Shown here one piece after another: positions 12,221 to 23,869 of a stretch of 64,000 nucleotides of DNA (positions within the stretch are counted from its first letter, which is position 1; each line of letters starts with the position of its first letter). The stretch is from Chlorocebus sabaeus (taxonomy: Eukaryota > Chordata > Mammalia > Primates > Cercopithecidae), in the NCBI RefSeq assembly GCF_047675955.1, contig NC_132912.1:81492382-81556381 (forward strand). Direction: 5' to 3'. The translations under genes were made by a program, and so were the position numbers. A model generated the notes under the pieces. The model saw nothing but the letters and a program-made list of their open reading frames with translations. It was not told the origin of the DNA and ran no database searches.

Positions 12221-12489
12221 TTTTTTTTTTTTTTTTTTTTTGAGACGGAGTCTCACTCTGTGGCCCAGGCTGGAGTGCAGTGGCCGGATCTCAGCTCACT
12301 GCAAGCTCCGCCTCCCGGGTTCACGCCATTCTCCTGCCTCAGCCTCCCGAGTAGCTGGGACTACAGGCGCCCGCCACCTCGCCCGGCTAGTTTTTTGTAT
12401 GTTTTAGTACAGACAGCGTTTCACCGTGTTAGCCAGGATGGTCTCAATCTCCTGACCTCGTGATCCGCCCGTCTCGACCTCCCAAAGTG
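12221..12489 (-). mobile_element. AluY of the Old World monkey AluYR type, 5'-truncated
   Basis: On the plus strand it reads as a T20 tail (12221-12240), then the right monomer, then the left monomer, which stops at CCTCCCAAAGTG. About the first 35 nt of the Alu, including the start of the left arm, are missing. Base changes typical of macaque and baboon AluYR copies are present: TGGCCGGATCTCAGCTC near 12281, CCACCTCGCCCGGCTAG near 12374 and CCCGTCTCG near 12468. The flanks share AAAACTTTT, which fits a short target-site duplication. The copy is close to consensus, so it inserted late. The subfamily call rests on memory of those diagnostic sites. Confidence 0.9.
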
Positions 12490-13004
12490 AAAACTTTTAA
12501 AAAATAAGTTTATTATGCTTTTCTCTTACTAATCTGCCTTTTGTTATAAGGGTGTCAGCAATGAACCTTGTGATGAGTGAGGAAAAGATACTATTTTTTC
12601 TCCTTTGCAACAGCTAGCTGTGCTAACCAAAGACAGATTAAAAATCTCTTTGAGGGTTAAGTCCTTCCTAGTTGATGCAAAACGTTTAATGAACTCATGT
12701 TCTGTTGTCCTTGAGGTAACATACAACACATTTTTCTTACAAATCCTCTGAGTGGTAGTTGTCTAGAATATTAAGGAAGTTTAAAAATGCTTTATTCTTA
12801 GATATTATCTTCTCTTTCCTTTCTTAAAAAAAATCAGAAAGAATTAGAAGACCATGGATATACCTACCTATAATCACTAAGTTTTGTCTCCGAGTTTTAA
12901 GTTTATAATTGATGTGTGTGTTTCTTAATAAAATTTTATTTGCAAAAAGTAGATGGTAGGACCTGATTTGGCAAATTAGCTATAATTTGCTGACTCCTGG
13001 TTTA
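12490..13004. other. Noncoding sequence with no recognised repeat
   Basis: No gene or named repeat is seen. Confidence 0.5.
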
Positions 13005-13215
13005 GGATACAGGTTCTGGAGTTGGACTACTGGGCTTGAATCTAGGCTCTACTCCTTACTGTGAGACCCTACGTGAGTTACTAAACATCTCTATTTCTTA
13101 CATTTGTTACCTCTGTAATACGGATGAGAGAATCTACTAAGGATTGTTGGGAATAAACCTATACAGTGATCAGAATATTGTCTGGCATACAGTAAGATCT
13201 TACTTGGGATTAGCA
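13005..13215 (+). repeat. MIR SINE
   Basis: GGTTCTGGAGTTGGACTACT, GGGCTTGAATCTAGGCTCTA and GTCTGGCATACAGTAAGATC follow sense MIR from the tRNA-like head to the 3' end. Confidence 0.9.
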
Positions 13216-13274
13216 TTACTAGTCAGTTTTCAATAAGAACCTTTTGAAGAATTGTCACATCATTTATCTGATTG

Positions 13275-13284
13275 CTTCTCTTTC

Positions 13285-13342
<58 letters not shown>

Positions 13343-13400
13343 TTCCTTCCTTCCTTCCTTCCTTCCTTCCTTCCTTCCTTCCTTCCTTCCTTTCTTTTTT
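13275..13400. repeat. (TTTC)n(TTCC)n polypyrimidine tract
   Basis: 126 nt on the plus strand without a single purine. The first part is mainly TTTC units (about 13282-13340) and the second is TTCC units (about 13341-13390). It sits where the A-tail of the adjacent Alu should be, so it grew from that tail. Confidence 0.95.
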
Positions 13401-13667
13401 GACAGAGTCTAACTCCGTCACCCAGGCTAGAGTGCATTGGCACAATCTTGGCTCACTGCAACCTCTGCTTCCTGGGTTCAAGCTATTCTCCTGTCTCAGC
13501 CACCCAAGTAGCTGGGATTACAGGCTCATGCCACTGCACCCGGCTTATTTTTATAGCTTTAGTAAAGACAGAGTTTGCCATGTTGGCCAGGCTGGTCTCG
13601 AACTCCTTACCTCGGGTGATCCACCCACCTCAGCCTCCCAAAATGCAGGCGTGAGGCATGCCCGGTC
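13401..13667 (-). mobile_element. Older Alu (AluS/J grade), diverged
   Basis: The body runs from GACAGAGTCTAACTCCGTCA to a damaged left end near CATGCCCGGTC, with many substitutions and a short gap in the left monomer. A direct repeat of the form TCTGAT...CTTCT flanks it (left 13267-13282, right 13666-13682), which fits a target-site duplication outside the expanded tail. Confidence 0.9.
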
Positions 13668-13682
13668 TGATAACTTCTTTAC

Positions 13683-14849
13683 TGAGCTAATGAAGTAAGT
13701 TCAACAAAGATGATGATTAACCTCAGGTGTTGTTCACGTTGTTTTCATTTTATTTCATTTTTTTTTTTGTTAATAGGTATACAATTTTTCTACAGAGAGA
13801 TCACATTATCTGTATAATGACGTTTTAAAATATCTTGCAAAGAAATTTAAAAACTATAAAAACAAAGTTTGATGCTAGGGAAGAAAATGAACGAAAATCT
13901 GTTTTCCAGATCCTCAATCAGACTAAGACTCCTGGAGCAGTGAGTTTGGCAAAATGACTGAAAAGAAACCTAAAATAAAATAAAATAAAATATAATAAAA
14001 TTCTTGATGGTTCTAGGTTTTCAGTGCCTATGTGCTGGGTTTTTCTATTGTTGTCTTTTGTTTGTTTTTGTTCTTGTCTATCTTTGTGACTTTCCAAAGG
14101 AGCAAAACTGGTTCTGAGAGTCTGGTATAAGTGAATATATAGCATAATTTTGTTCTTCTGACTATGAGCTGCCTAATAAACAGCTGATATTTTTCTCAGG
14201 CACATGCTTCATGTCCCTAATTTCCAAATATTTGGCCGTAAAATGAGGATGGCCACAAATATCTTTCAATGAGTAAACTCTGTGCAGAGTCACTATACTT
14301 ACAAGCTGGGGCCAGAATGGGAATTGCACACAGCTATTGTTTAATCCAGCTGATGTTTCCTCTAATAGAATCTGGTTCCCCTCAGCCACAGCTGGCTAAT
14401 TACAAGCTCTATAAATTATTTTTCTCTCATTTGAATGGTTTTGCAATCCACAGCCCAATGTGGAATCAATAATCCTTCTTTAACTTCCTGCAAAGCCTGA
14501 AGAATCACGCCTGAATATTTCAACTTTTGAAACCTGAGGGAAGTAAGAGGAGAGGAGGTTTGAAAATAAAAGCAAACCTTAATTGCATGACAGAGAGCTC
14601 ATGGCTGAGCAAAGAGATACAGAGACTGGACCTCAAAATTAGAGCTCCAAAATGCCATGCTCCTCATCTTTGGTTCAATCAGTTGTCACAAATGAGAAAG
14701 AGGGTTAATTATCATATAATTGTAAAAGTGGTTAAAAACAAACAAAGCATGGTTTAAATTCTGCAGTACTGTAGTAATAGTAAATGAATCTTTTGCATTC
14801 TGCAGTGGTGTGTGCTTTTTGAATCATTTCCAAATGATTCATTATCTGA
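13683..14849. other. Noncoding, repeat-poor sequence
   Basis: A short AAAAT repeat lies at 13971-13998. The rest contains no named repeat. See the findings for 14380-15345 as a possible regulatory block. Confidence 0.5.
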
Positions 14850-14995
14850 TCTCCAAAGTAAACCCAGTGAGGGAGCAGAGAAGACATTCTTTTGATAAAA
14901 TAAAAACATTAAGTGAGAGGTTAGTTAGTGACAGAGGCCAGCGAGAAACCAGAATTACTGACTCCAAATCTAAGATTCTCTCCATTAAAGCTAAT
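14850..14995 (-). repeat. MIR SINE fragment
   Basis: ATTAAGTGAGAGGTTAGTTA, CCAGAATTACTGACTCCAAA and TAAGATTCTCTCCATTAA follow antisense MIR. Confidence 0.65.
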
Positions 14996-15499
14996 TCCCC
15001 ACAGCAACGCTGCCACCAGCATATTCACATAGTATACTGCCTAATTAAATCCAGATGGCTCGTGAATCTCTTCTGGCTCCATCTGGGTTAATGTAGAAAA
15101 TGAAAGAGAAGCAGTTCCTCTGCTTGTGTATTTTAAAGGGAAGTGGTAAGTTTTGATTATCAAAGGGAATCAGAATCATCTCTTTCTTTATCATAACATG
15201 TCAGTCTCCTCACATAAGTACATTAGTGCTCCTAGCACATTAATAGCACACCACAGCTGCCCACATCAAATCATTAAAAAGAAATGGAAGCACAAAACTC
15301 CAGAGTACAAATAAACCTATTAAACAACCATTGAGAGCTAATTTCCTTATGGACCTTCATGACCAAAAATGAGGTTTCCTCACTTATGTTTATGTAATAG
15401 TCATTCCGAGAAACTTAATCAGCTGGAGGGCAAATTGTAGATCTTAGGAGGCAAATATATCCAAGATGTTTCCAGGATTCTCTGAGTTTAGACATGGGC
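14996..15499. other. Noncoding, repeat-poor sequence
   Basis: No repeat is recognised. It contains a TAATTA core at 15041 and an E-box-like CAGCTG near 15255. Confidence 0.45.
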
Positions 15500-15760
15500 G
15501 GGTAGAGTTCCAGCTCAGAGCCAATCTGGCTGAGTTCAAACCTCAACTCTGCTGCTTAGTAGCTGGGTGATGTTAGACAAGTTGCTTACCCTCTCCAAAC
15601 CTCAGTGCTTTCATGCTTTTCTAAGCATTAAAAGTGAGGTTAACAACAAAACCTTCTGCATGGACTGTGGTAGGATCAAATGAGATAAAATTCATATTCT
15701 CATGCTGTATATAAAACCATTTAATGCTTAGCATTCAGGTAATAATTTGAACATCTATTT
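15500..15760 (+). repeat. MIR SINE
   Basis: CTGGCTGAGTTCAAACCTCA, CTCTGCTGCTTAGTAGCTGG and GGATCAAATGAGATAAAATT give a near full-length sense MIR. Confidence 0.9.
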
Positions 15761-15891
15761 TTGATTATACAGCATATATAAAATGTCCCCATTTTTACAA
15801 TCAAAAGACGAATCTTGAAGCTTAATATTTTATGTAGGTCAAAGGCATTCTATCGACTGAAGAGGAGTTTAGGCATCGTTTGATCCATAAG

Positions 15892-16258
15892 TGTATTAGT
15901 CCATTTTCACGCTGCTGATAAAGACCATACCTGAGACTGGGCAATTTACAAAAGAAGTCCAGCCATGTGGACTTATAGTTCCATATGGCTGGGGAGGCCT
16001 CACAATCATGGCGGAAGGCAAGGAGGAGCAAGGCACATCTTATGTGAATGACAGCAGGCAAAAAGAGCTCGTGCAGAGAAACTCTTGTTTTTAAAACCAT
16101 CAGATCTTGTGTGACCAATTCACTATCATGGGAACAGCATGGGAAAGACTTGCCTCCATGATTCAGTTATCTCCCACTGGGTCCCTCCCACAACACCTGG
16201 GAATTATGGGAACTACAAGATGAGATTTGGATGGGGATACAGAGCCAAGACCATATCA
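15892..16258 (-). mobile_element. Solo MST/THE1-type LTR (ERVL-MaLR)
   Basis: It begins TGTATTAGTCCATTTTCACG and ends CCAAGACCATATCA, the two ends of the MaLR LTR read from the antisense strand. Internal marks include CATGGCGGAAGGCAAGGAGG and ACCATCAGATCTTG. No internal region is attached. The flanks share TAAG, a possible remnant of a 5-bp target-site duplication. Confidence 0.9.
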
Positions 16259-17039
16259 CTAAGTATTGGATAAGTGCCTACTATCCATCAGGAAATAAAA
16301 AACAAACTCTCACTAACCATAAAAGAGTTTATAATGCTAATGAATAGAACACAAAATGAGAAATATTATCAGATCATATAGGTTTATTTTCAAATTAGCG
16401 GTATTTACTAGTGTTTCTCAAAACTGGAATCTATGTGCCCCTGTCCACAGATATATTTTTATGCAGAGTCTCTCTGTGAATTTTTTACATTTTTCTGAAA
16501 ATCTTTCAAAATGAATTAATATAAACATATTATTGATTATTTTGGTGGTAAAGTACATCTGAGTACCACCACAAGATTTCAGTGCCAAAGTTTACATATT
16601 TGTACTTGTGATTATGATTGTGTGAAGTCCAAGTTATGTCACTTTTATTTGTGCTTACTAAGATTAAAAATAGTGAAGCATTGAAGCCAACTAAATGCAA
16701 ATTGATGTCAGAAGGCTGTATGAATAGTTGAAATAAAAAACAGTGGAAGAAGAATTTGAATTATCACATGGAACAAGGTAATAATAGGCATGCTTATTTC
16801 AAACAATGTAGGATGTTATGGGGGTCTCATATTCATGTTAAAGCAAAGGAAAAAGAAATGCACCAAAGTGATGCTGTTTATTTGTCAATTTTATTATTTT
16901 TTCTACTTAATTTGTAAATGTATTTTGTTCCCGTTGTTATATAAACGACATAAGGTAAAAGTTTATATCACACATTCTATGGCCTTTCTAAAGTCACTTA
17001 TTGGTTCTGACAGGTTTTTGTAGATTCTTTTGAACCTTC
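16259..17039. other. AT-rich noncoding sequence
   Basis: No named repeat. A line near 16405-16500 (TTTCTCAAAACTGGAATCTA) could be a decayed hAT element, but I cannot support it. Confidence 0.45.
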
Positions 17040-17165
17040 TGCATAAACATTTCATCTGCACATAGTTTATTTCTTCCATTCCAATCCAAATGGCTTTCTT
17101 CTTTCTTTCTTTTTTTGACATATTGCACTGGCTAGTACAATGTTGAATGAAAATGATGACTTCAT
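17040..17165 (-). repeat. L1 ORF2 fragment
   Basis: ATTGCACTGGCTAGTACAAT and GTTGAATGAAAATGATGACT match the antisense L1 ORF2 region that usually describes short old fragments. Confidence 0.5.
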
Positions 17166-17214
17166 ATTGATGAGAATCAACTTTTATTCTTGGTACAAGT
17201 TTGTCTTTCTTTGC

Positions 17215-17780
17215 TTATAGGCTCTCATCCAGCATCACACTCTGCAGGCTTACAGAATGTTTGATCCACTGATCACATAACACTGCACAGACTAAAGGGC
17301 CCATTTTAAAGCAAAGGAGGTACAGCAATGGGCATATGACAATGAGATCTACTGGTCATGTCTCATACTATACCATGCAGGAGTTGCAGAACTGAAAGAG
17401 TGGTGGAACTGTTTGTTAAAATGCCAGCTTATAAACGGTACCCAGTGAAGATGAGAAGCTGTCCCTGAGAATCCAGTATACACTCTAAATCAAAGACAAT
17501 TATACAGTGCTGTGTCCACAATTGGTAAAATCCATGGGCCAAGGAACCAAGGAACGAGAAAGGAATAACCCTGCTTCCCATCACTCCTAGTGATCTACTC
17601 AGGGGAATTTTGCTTACCATTCCCACTGCAGACAAGTAGGCAAGAGGGACAGGCAAGAGTCCCATTGACCTCCTTCTTCCGAGGCTCCTTCTACTGAGGG
17701 ACCAGTTGGCAAGAAAAGAAGTTAATTAACCCTAATTATTAGATGATAGGGTTGTTGTTACTCTTGGAGGAAACACTATG
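17215..17780 (+). mobile_element. ERVL-type internal fragment (3' pol region), decayed
   Basis: The segment has the order of the end of an ERVL polymerase gene and the following region. Recognisable pieces are AGCAATGGGCATATGACAAT, GAGTGGTGGAACTGTTTGTT and CCTAGTGATCTACTCAGGGG. No long frame survives. It lies between two MST LTRs, but those belong to a different group and are far from it, so this is probably a separate insertion. Confidence 0.6.
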
Positions 17781-17998
17781 AATAAAACAAAAAGACTGGT
17801 AGTCTAGAGTACAAGCTCTCAATGTGAGCTCAAATGCTTTTTTTAAAAAATCATTGTTTCCAGCAGGGGCAGAGGCTCACTCTGTATATATCCAGACCTG
17901 TTGAGAGAACACAGCTGTAATACATCAAACATTTGTCTGCACATTTAAGGGCATGGAGGAGAGAGGAAAAGCAGCAGAAAGGTTACCAAAGCAGGGTA

Positions 17999-18351
17999 TA
18001 TTCGTCTGTTCTCAAGCTGCTCTAAAGACTGGGTAATTTACAAAGGAAAGAGCTTTTAATTGACTCACAGTTCCGTATGGCTGGAGAGGCCTCAGGAAAC
18101 TTAACGATCATGGCGGAAGGCACCTCTTCACAGGACGGCAGGAGAGGGAATGAGTGCAAGCAGGGAAAAAGCCAGACACTTATGAAACCATCAGATCTCA
18201 TGAGATTCATCATTATCATGAGAAGAGCATGGGGGAAACTGCCCCCAGGATTCAATTACCTCTACCTGGTCCTGCCCTTGACATGTGGGGATTATAGAGA
18301 CTACAATTCAAGGTGAGAATTGGGTGGGGACACAGAGGGGAAACTATATCA
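17999..18351 (-). mobile_element. Solo MST-type LTR, older
   Basis: TTCGTCTGTTCTCAAGCTGC at the left and GAAACTATATCA at the right are the antisense ends of a MaLR LTR. AACCATCAGATCTCATGAGA lies in the middle. It is more diverged than the copy at 15892, and its unique motifs point to an older MST group. Confidence 0.85.
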
Positions 18352-18529
18352 CAGGGTAAGAATGACTGGGATATTCAAGTTCGTATAAAAATTTTAATTA
18401 TTCTGTCACTTATTAAGCAGCACAGTGATAAGTGCATAGAGGGAAACACAGATCCATAAGACAATGGTTTGTCTTCAGCACTGGTTACTTCACTAAAATG
18501 AAGACTTTTGTGCTCTCATCTGTCTTGAT

Positions 18530-18740
18530 TCACCTCTCCTGGTCGTGAAGACCTGTCTTCCTAGAGGGTGTTAGGCTATTTCCTCTCTCTCTTACATTGT
18601 TTATGTGCGTTGTTAGTCTCTCTACCTTCATGAGGATAGTTTCTTGCCCCTCTGTCTTCTTTACCGTTTTATACATAGTACCTAGCACATGGCTTAACAC
18701 ATAGAGTTTAACTATATTAAATTAATGAGTGACTTACCAA
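18530..18740 (+). repeat. L2 3' end
   Basis: TCTTCTTTACCGTTTTATAC, ATAGTACCTAGCACATGGCT and AATTAATGAGTGA give the sense L2 3' end. Confidence 0.65.
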
Positions 18741-19139
18741 TGGTAAAGCCGTAGAATGGAATATCATTCTATTTAAAATCATTCTATAAGTGGATAATTA
18801 CTAGTCATATATTATTAATTTGTAAATAACCAGGTTACTGATTAATACATACAATATAATCTCATTTTTAAGAATATGATAAAAATACATAAATAATCAT
18901 GCCAGTTATCTGTGGAACATGGCAATGGGGGTGATTATATATGCTTTTCTGATAGTTTTAACTCTATTTTATATTTTTCTCTGCAATTGATATATATTGC
19001 TATTTTTAAAAAGGATAAATTTATTTCTAATAATAAAATGCTAAACCACTCTATTGATACTTATTCTTATTGCCTATGTGGAAAAACAAAATCATTTGAT
19101 CTATGACTGAAAGTGGAGTAACTAATATTTACCTCCGGG
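18741..19139. other. AT-rich noncoding sequence
   Basis: Nothing that I can name. Confidence 0.5.
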
Positions 19140-19365
19140 ACTATAGTTCTCAGCTGGAGACAATTTTGCCTCCTCAGCAAGCATTTGGCAATGTCTGGAG
19201 ATCATTTTGATTGCCATAATTTGGGATGCGACAGTTGTCAATTTAAGAGTATAGTAGGTAAAGGCCAAAGATGATGCTTAACATCTACTTTGCACAGGAC
19301 AGCCTCCCACAACAAAGAATTATCTGGTCCAAATAGTGCTGAGGTTCAGAAACCCTGTGGTAATA
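19140..19365 (+). mobile_element. MER20 (hAT-Charlie, nonautonomous)
   Basis: TAGTTCTCAGCTGGAGACAA, CATTTGGCAATGTCTGGAGA, CACAGGACAGCCTCCCACAA and GAGGTTCAGAAACCCTG run in MER20 order and nearly full length. Confidence 0.9.
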
Positions 19366-20149
19366 TAGTTAGTATTTTTATTCTGAAAGACTTTCAGATA
19401 ATATAATTCAGGTTTTCAGCTTCAGCTTCTTTAGAGGAAGAAATGTTTTTAGTCACCAAACATGTAACTGCTCACTCTGGCTAAAGATTATTCTTGCATT
19501 TATTCAAAATGGAGTTCATAAAAATATATTTTAAAGATATTCCTTTATATTACAGCTATATGTAGGTACAATTCATTGAGAAAGGAAAGGTGTTATAAAA
19601 AACAGCTATTAATGGATAAAGCAAAATTATATTGACATTTTCATTTGGTAGCTTCTTAATAAGAGTGAATTATTGAGCTAATAGTGAACCATTCAAGGCT
19701 GACTTGATGTTTAATAAGAAACAACTTCGTTTATTGTCAGTTATCCAAAGGAGGTTCTGGCGGCCAGGATTGCTGAACATTTCACAAGGAAAATTTCTCA
19801 ATCTCCCTTTGTAAATATCTTTAAAAATAGAGACTAGATGAGAATTTGGGCATCATCTCTGAACTCAAGTACACTTAATTTATTTATAAATCACATTTAT
19901 TAAAGACAAATTATATGATATAGAAGAGTCATAGAAACATGTTTGTATATATAGTTGCTGTTTAACTTAATTAATTGATTTCCGTAATGTGCCATTTTGG
20001 GCAAAAGCAATAACATTGTAGAATCTTTCCAAGAGATTCACTTTCTATTGTCACAGACCGACAATTTCTCTCAAGTGGATGACTGCAAAGCATCCTAACT
20101 AGTCTTCCCACCTCTAGTTTATAATGCAGACATTGCTCATAAATCCAAG
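19366..20149. other. Noncoding sequence with no recognised repeat
   Basis: No gene or named repeat is seen. Confidence 0.5.
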
Positions 20150-20300
20150 TAAATATCTCTGAGTGTTAGTTTCCTCAACTGCACAATGAAGATATTATCT
20201 GCTTCACAGAGTAATGCCAAGAGTTAAATAAAATGGCACGTATAAAGCACCTAAAGTAGTGATGAACACATAGTAGGTGCTCAATAATGAGAACCTAAAA
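20150..20300 (+). repeat. MIR SINE fragment
   Basis: GTTAGTTTCCTCAACTGCAC, AGAGTTAAATAAAATGGCAC and CATAGTAGGTGCTCAATAAT give the sense MIR 3' half. Confidence 0.8.
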
Positions 20301-20679
20301 CAAAATAAAAGTGCCCATGCTGATGGACTGATGCATTTCACCCCCCACTCAGACATTTATGTTTTCATAATGCTATATTTATATAAGCCTGTGTCTGAAA
20401 TCCTGGGAATTTGCCAGACTGCAAGCACAATAAGGCTCCAGCTCATGGGAGCATGAAAATTATTTGCTACAACCTCTTTCCTATCTGTTCCATTTTCTGA
20501 GTAGTAAGACACCCTGGACTAGTATAAACTACCATCTTAGGTAGAGATACCTTTTTTTATAAGTTGTTTGATTTCTGTGCAGTAAAATAACTAAATGAAT
20601 CAAAAAATAGCTTCCTTTCATTCACTTCCAGAGAAAATGGAAATATACTAACAGTATTGAGACTTACGCAATAATGTGT

Positions 20680-20880
20680 TCATCAGAAATTAAGAACTAC
20701 TATTTGTTGAGGTTTATCTCTTTTCCTTTACCCCTCACATTGACGCTAAAAATTGCCATTATTTGCCCTGTTTTACGGATGAGAAACTTGGGTTCTAGAC
20801 AGATTGTAATTTACTCAGTGTCACATGGCTATAAGCTACATGGTTTAGATTTAATTTCGGGTTTCTCTGACTTGTATGCA
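20680..20880 (-). repeat. MIR SINE
   Basis: CTACTATTTGTTGAGGTTTA, CCTGTTTTACGGATGAGAAA and GTGTCACATGGCTATAAGCT follow antisense MIR. Confidence 0.8.
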
Positions 20881-23404
20881 GCCTGTCTCTCAGCAGAAAC
20901 GTATTAGGAGGAAACTAGATACGTTAAAATTTCTTTAGTCTTCCCAGGAATAATTAAAGGTTGAGAAGAAGTTAAAGTTTTCGTCTGGACCAAAGAAAGT
21001 TATTTTCTTTTTTTTAAGAGCTCAAAATAGTTGACTGACTCATGAGCTCTCCCAAGTCATGCTAAATTTTCAGGGTGTTGTTTTTGCCTAAATTTTCTCT
21101 CCTCAAAGCTAATGATTTCCTCCTCAGTGCTGATGTAGTTTTGTGCTAACCCAAAGGAAAGAAAGAATTACCCAAAGAGATATGAACTATAGCTTAAATC
21201 CTGACTCTATGTATGTTTGTCTGAATTCACATTCCCTGGCCCAGTCATAAGTCTTCTCTTTCCTTTTTCTCAGTGGTAGACCATATTCCTTGAAGTCAGT
21301 TACAATAAAATCACATTTCATTGCTGGAATAAACTACACGCAACTAAGGAATAATAAAAATCATAGCTACCCCAAAACCCTTAAAATACCTAATAAATGG
21401 TATGTGAACATTTTGAAAAGAAATTACTGTTTCCTTAATTTCCCCTCTAATCATGAGAGTCATTTCCCCCATCTTTGCTTATCCTGGCAGCTATTCAAGA
21501 CCAGCTTTCATTGCTATTCACTCTCTTTATTATATCTGCAACATGTTTGAATAGTCATAGTTCTGTGCTCAGCTTTGTAATTAGATGGAGTGATGAAAAT
21601 AACTTTTACTTCAGTCCAATTTTCTCTGTATAAAAATAACTCTTTGAATCTTCTGATGTAATAAATTATAGAAAACTTTAGGTAGGATTGGTTCTAAAAT
21701 TGGAGTCTGATTAGGGCCAGATGCCTCAAAACGGTATCAGAACCATCTTTCACATTGTATTCTTTCATTGTAGACTCAGATGCTATGCCATAATTAACCT
21801 CATTGGTTCTGCAAATTTGAAGATTTATGGTGGATGACCAGTAGGACATAGCTATCATCTTATACAGCAATTTATGTCCAATAATTACTCTGCCTACCAA
21901 ATAGCTAATTTATAAAATTGAGGATTGGGGGATGAAATTCTCAAGCTTCTTTCAGGTCTGCTGTTTATTTACCTCAGTTTCCATAAGCAGACATATAACA
22001 CAGTGTATTAAAATGAAATTTTGAATTTGGGTCTCTGGCTTTTAAAAATATCACATTTTCTAAAATTGTGTCAGGAGAGAAGATTCTTATCTCCTCACTC
22101 AGCTTACTAAAGGCATTACATGGCATTAGAGTTAATAACTTGATCCAACAATAACAACACTAGTAAATAATTTACATCTTCATAGCACTATAAATTACAA
22201 AATAAATTTGGGATAGCAAACTGAAATCAGTACAAGGCTAGTCAGGTGACCTAAATGGGTGAAGCTGGGTGAGGATGTGGAAAATGAGACAAGGTAAGCA
22301 TCAGAGTTTATACACTGGAATATCTGAGGCAATTCAGCAATATACTAGATAGCTTTTTAAAAAAATTCTCATCCAAATCCAAAGCTATGAGATCTGAATG
22401 AGTACTAAACCTCTCAATGACTGGAAGATTATCCATAAAAGTCCCTGGGAAGAGAGAAATGACCCCAAAGAGTCAAGTTGCCTTTATTCCCTATAACTCC
22501 CTCTGTGTTCCAGGGACGCCAGGGCTCCTGGGCCAGCCTTTATTAGCAAAGTGCAAAAGAACTGGAACATTTCCTTGCTGAAGCACAAAGGCCCTTTGCC
22601 TCTTTTGTTGGCTCAGAAGCTTCAATCAGTTTCACAGTTTCAAAGGTTCAAACAGTGGAGTTCCAACTGGGCTAGGATTGAGTAGTGTCCAGGGTACTGA
22701 GTAGGAAAGTGAATGTCTCTGCCCACTCAGTAACCCCAAGTTAGTGAAATCTTCCTATGAAGGTCAAAACATGATGTTTTATGATTTGAGCCATCACAAG
22801 AGCAGCAGAGAACAGGGTGGTGAAATACCAATTTACCCTTCACTTTCAAACAACTATTTATTACTTGGCAACCTTTGAAATAACATAAACAACCATTCTT
22901 AAGGACTTACCAAAACCCATTCTTTAGCATCATACATTCAGAGCAGGCAGCTTCCTTTGAAAGTTATAAAAGAGTCAGGCTAGCCTAGCTGATAGTTAGA
23001 GAGCCAGTGATGGACAGACATATAAAAGCCAAGTTAAGTGAAAGGGAAAGAGAAATGAACCATTAGAAAAGGACATGGCAACTCGAAGAAAAGTCATAGA
23101 GGAAGAACTGGGGAAAGCAAGCTCCATTGTTTGTTGCCCTCAGCTCTTAGCCAAGTCAGGGGGAAGATGGAAGATGATCAGCATACAGAAAACCCACTTA
23201 TTGTCAGTTTTTGTTACACTCCTATGGTTAAGAGACCAGATAAACTTTTATTCTCTCTTTAATATGAAGAGAAGGGCAATTATTTATAAAGGACAGTTAC
23301 AAAGAGGTGCTTTAGTGCCAGATATAATCCATTAACATCCCCTGGCAGACTCCAATTACCCAATCCCCACTTATATAAATTAAAATACTGAATCCTTCAG
23401 TTAT
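20881..23404. other. Long noncoding stretch with no recognised repeat
   Basis: No gene or retrocopy is seen over about 2.5 kb. Base composition rises a little in GC at 22440-22750. I can name no repeat family here, which makes the block unusually repeat-poor for this window. Confidence 0.45.
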
Positions 23405-23570
23405 TTTTGTTAATCAATTCCACAGATATCTATCATCTACTCTATCTACTATGGGCTAGCCACTGCACAAGGCACGAGTGATATAAAGATAAATGAAATG
23501 TTAACCTTGTACTCAAGTAGACTATAGACTAGGGGATAAGGAAAAACACCACACCAGTAATGGCAGTATG
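23405..23570 (-). repeat. L2 3' end
   Basis: AATCAATTCCACAGATATCT, CTACTATGGGCTAGCCACTG and GATAAATGAAATGTTAACCT follow antisense L2. Confidence 0.6.
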
Positions 23571-23574
23571 GAAA

Positions 23575-23770
23575 GTGGCAAGAGCTCAGCCTTCAGACCC
23601 AGATAGAAATGGATTTGAATCTGTACTATGCCACCTCTTAGGTAGCCTCGCTAGCCAAACCTCAGTTTTCTCACTTGTAAAATGGACACAAATTTATATA
23701 TAATATAGGGCACTTCTATGAACCAGGAATACCATTTGTCAAATAAAATAGGTATTCAATAAATGGACAT
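23575..23770 (+). repeat. MIR SINE
   Basis: AAGAGCTCAGCCTTCAGACC, GGATTTGAATCTGTACTATG and CAGTTTTCTCACTTGTAAAA give sense MIR. Confidence 0.85.
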
Positions 23771-23869
23771 CAGTTTGTGCTGGTTACCTTGTGTTTGTCT
23801 TTCTAGATTCACACTCTACTTTTCTCAATCCTATTCTATGATGTAGGAACTAGGAGACTGACCTTTACA

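Noticed and set aside
12071..12463. 130-codon open frame
   Set aside because: Its second half is antisense AluY; the first half has no support.
13252..13698. 148-codon open frame, the longest in the window
   Set aside because: It consists of translated TTTC/TTCC repeats and antisense Alu. Such frames are common artefacts.
15892..18351. Two MST LTRs flanking a retroviral fragment as one provirus
   Set aside because: Both LTRs are antisense and differ in age, while the fragment is sense and of ERVL type, so they are not one provirus.
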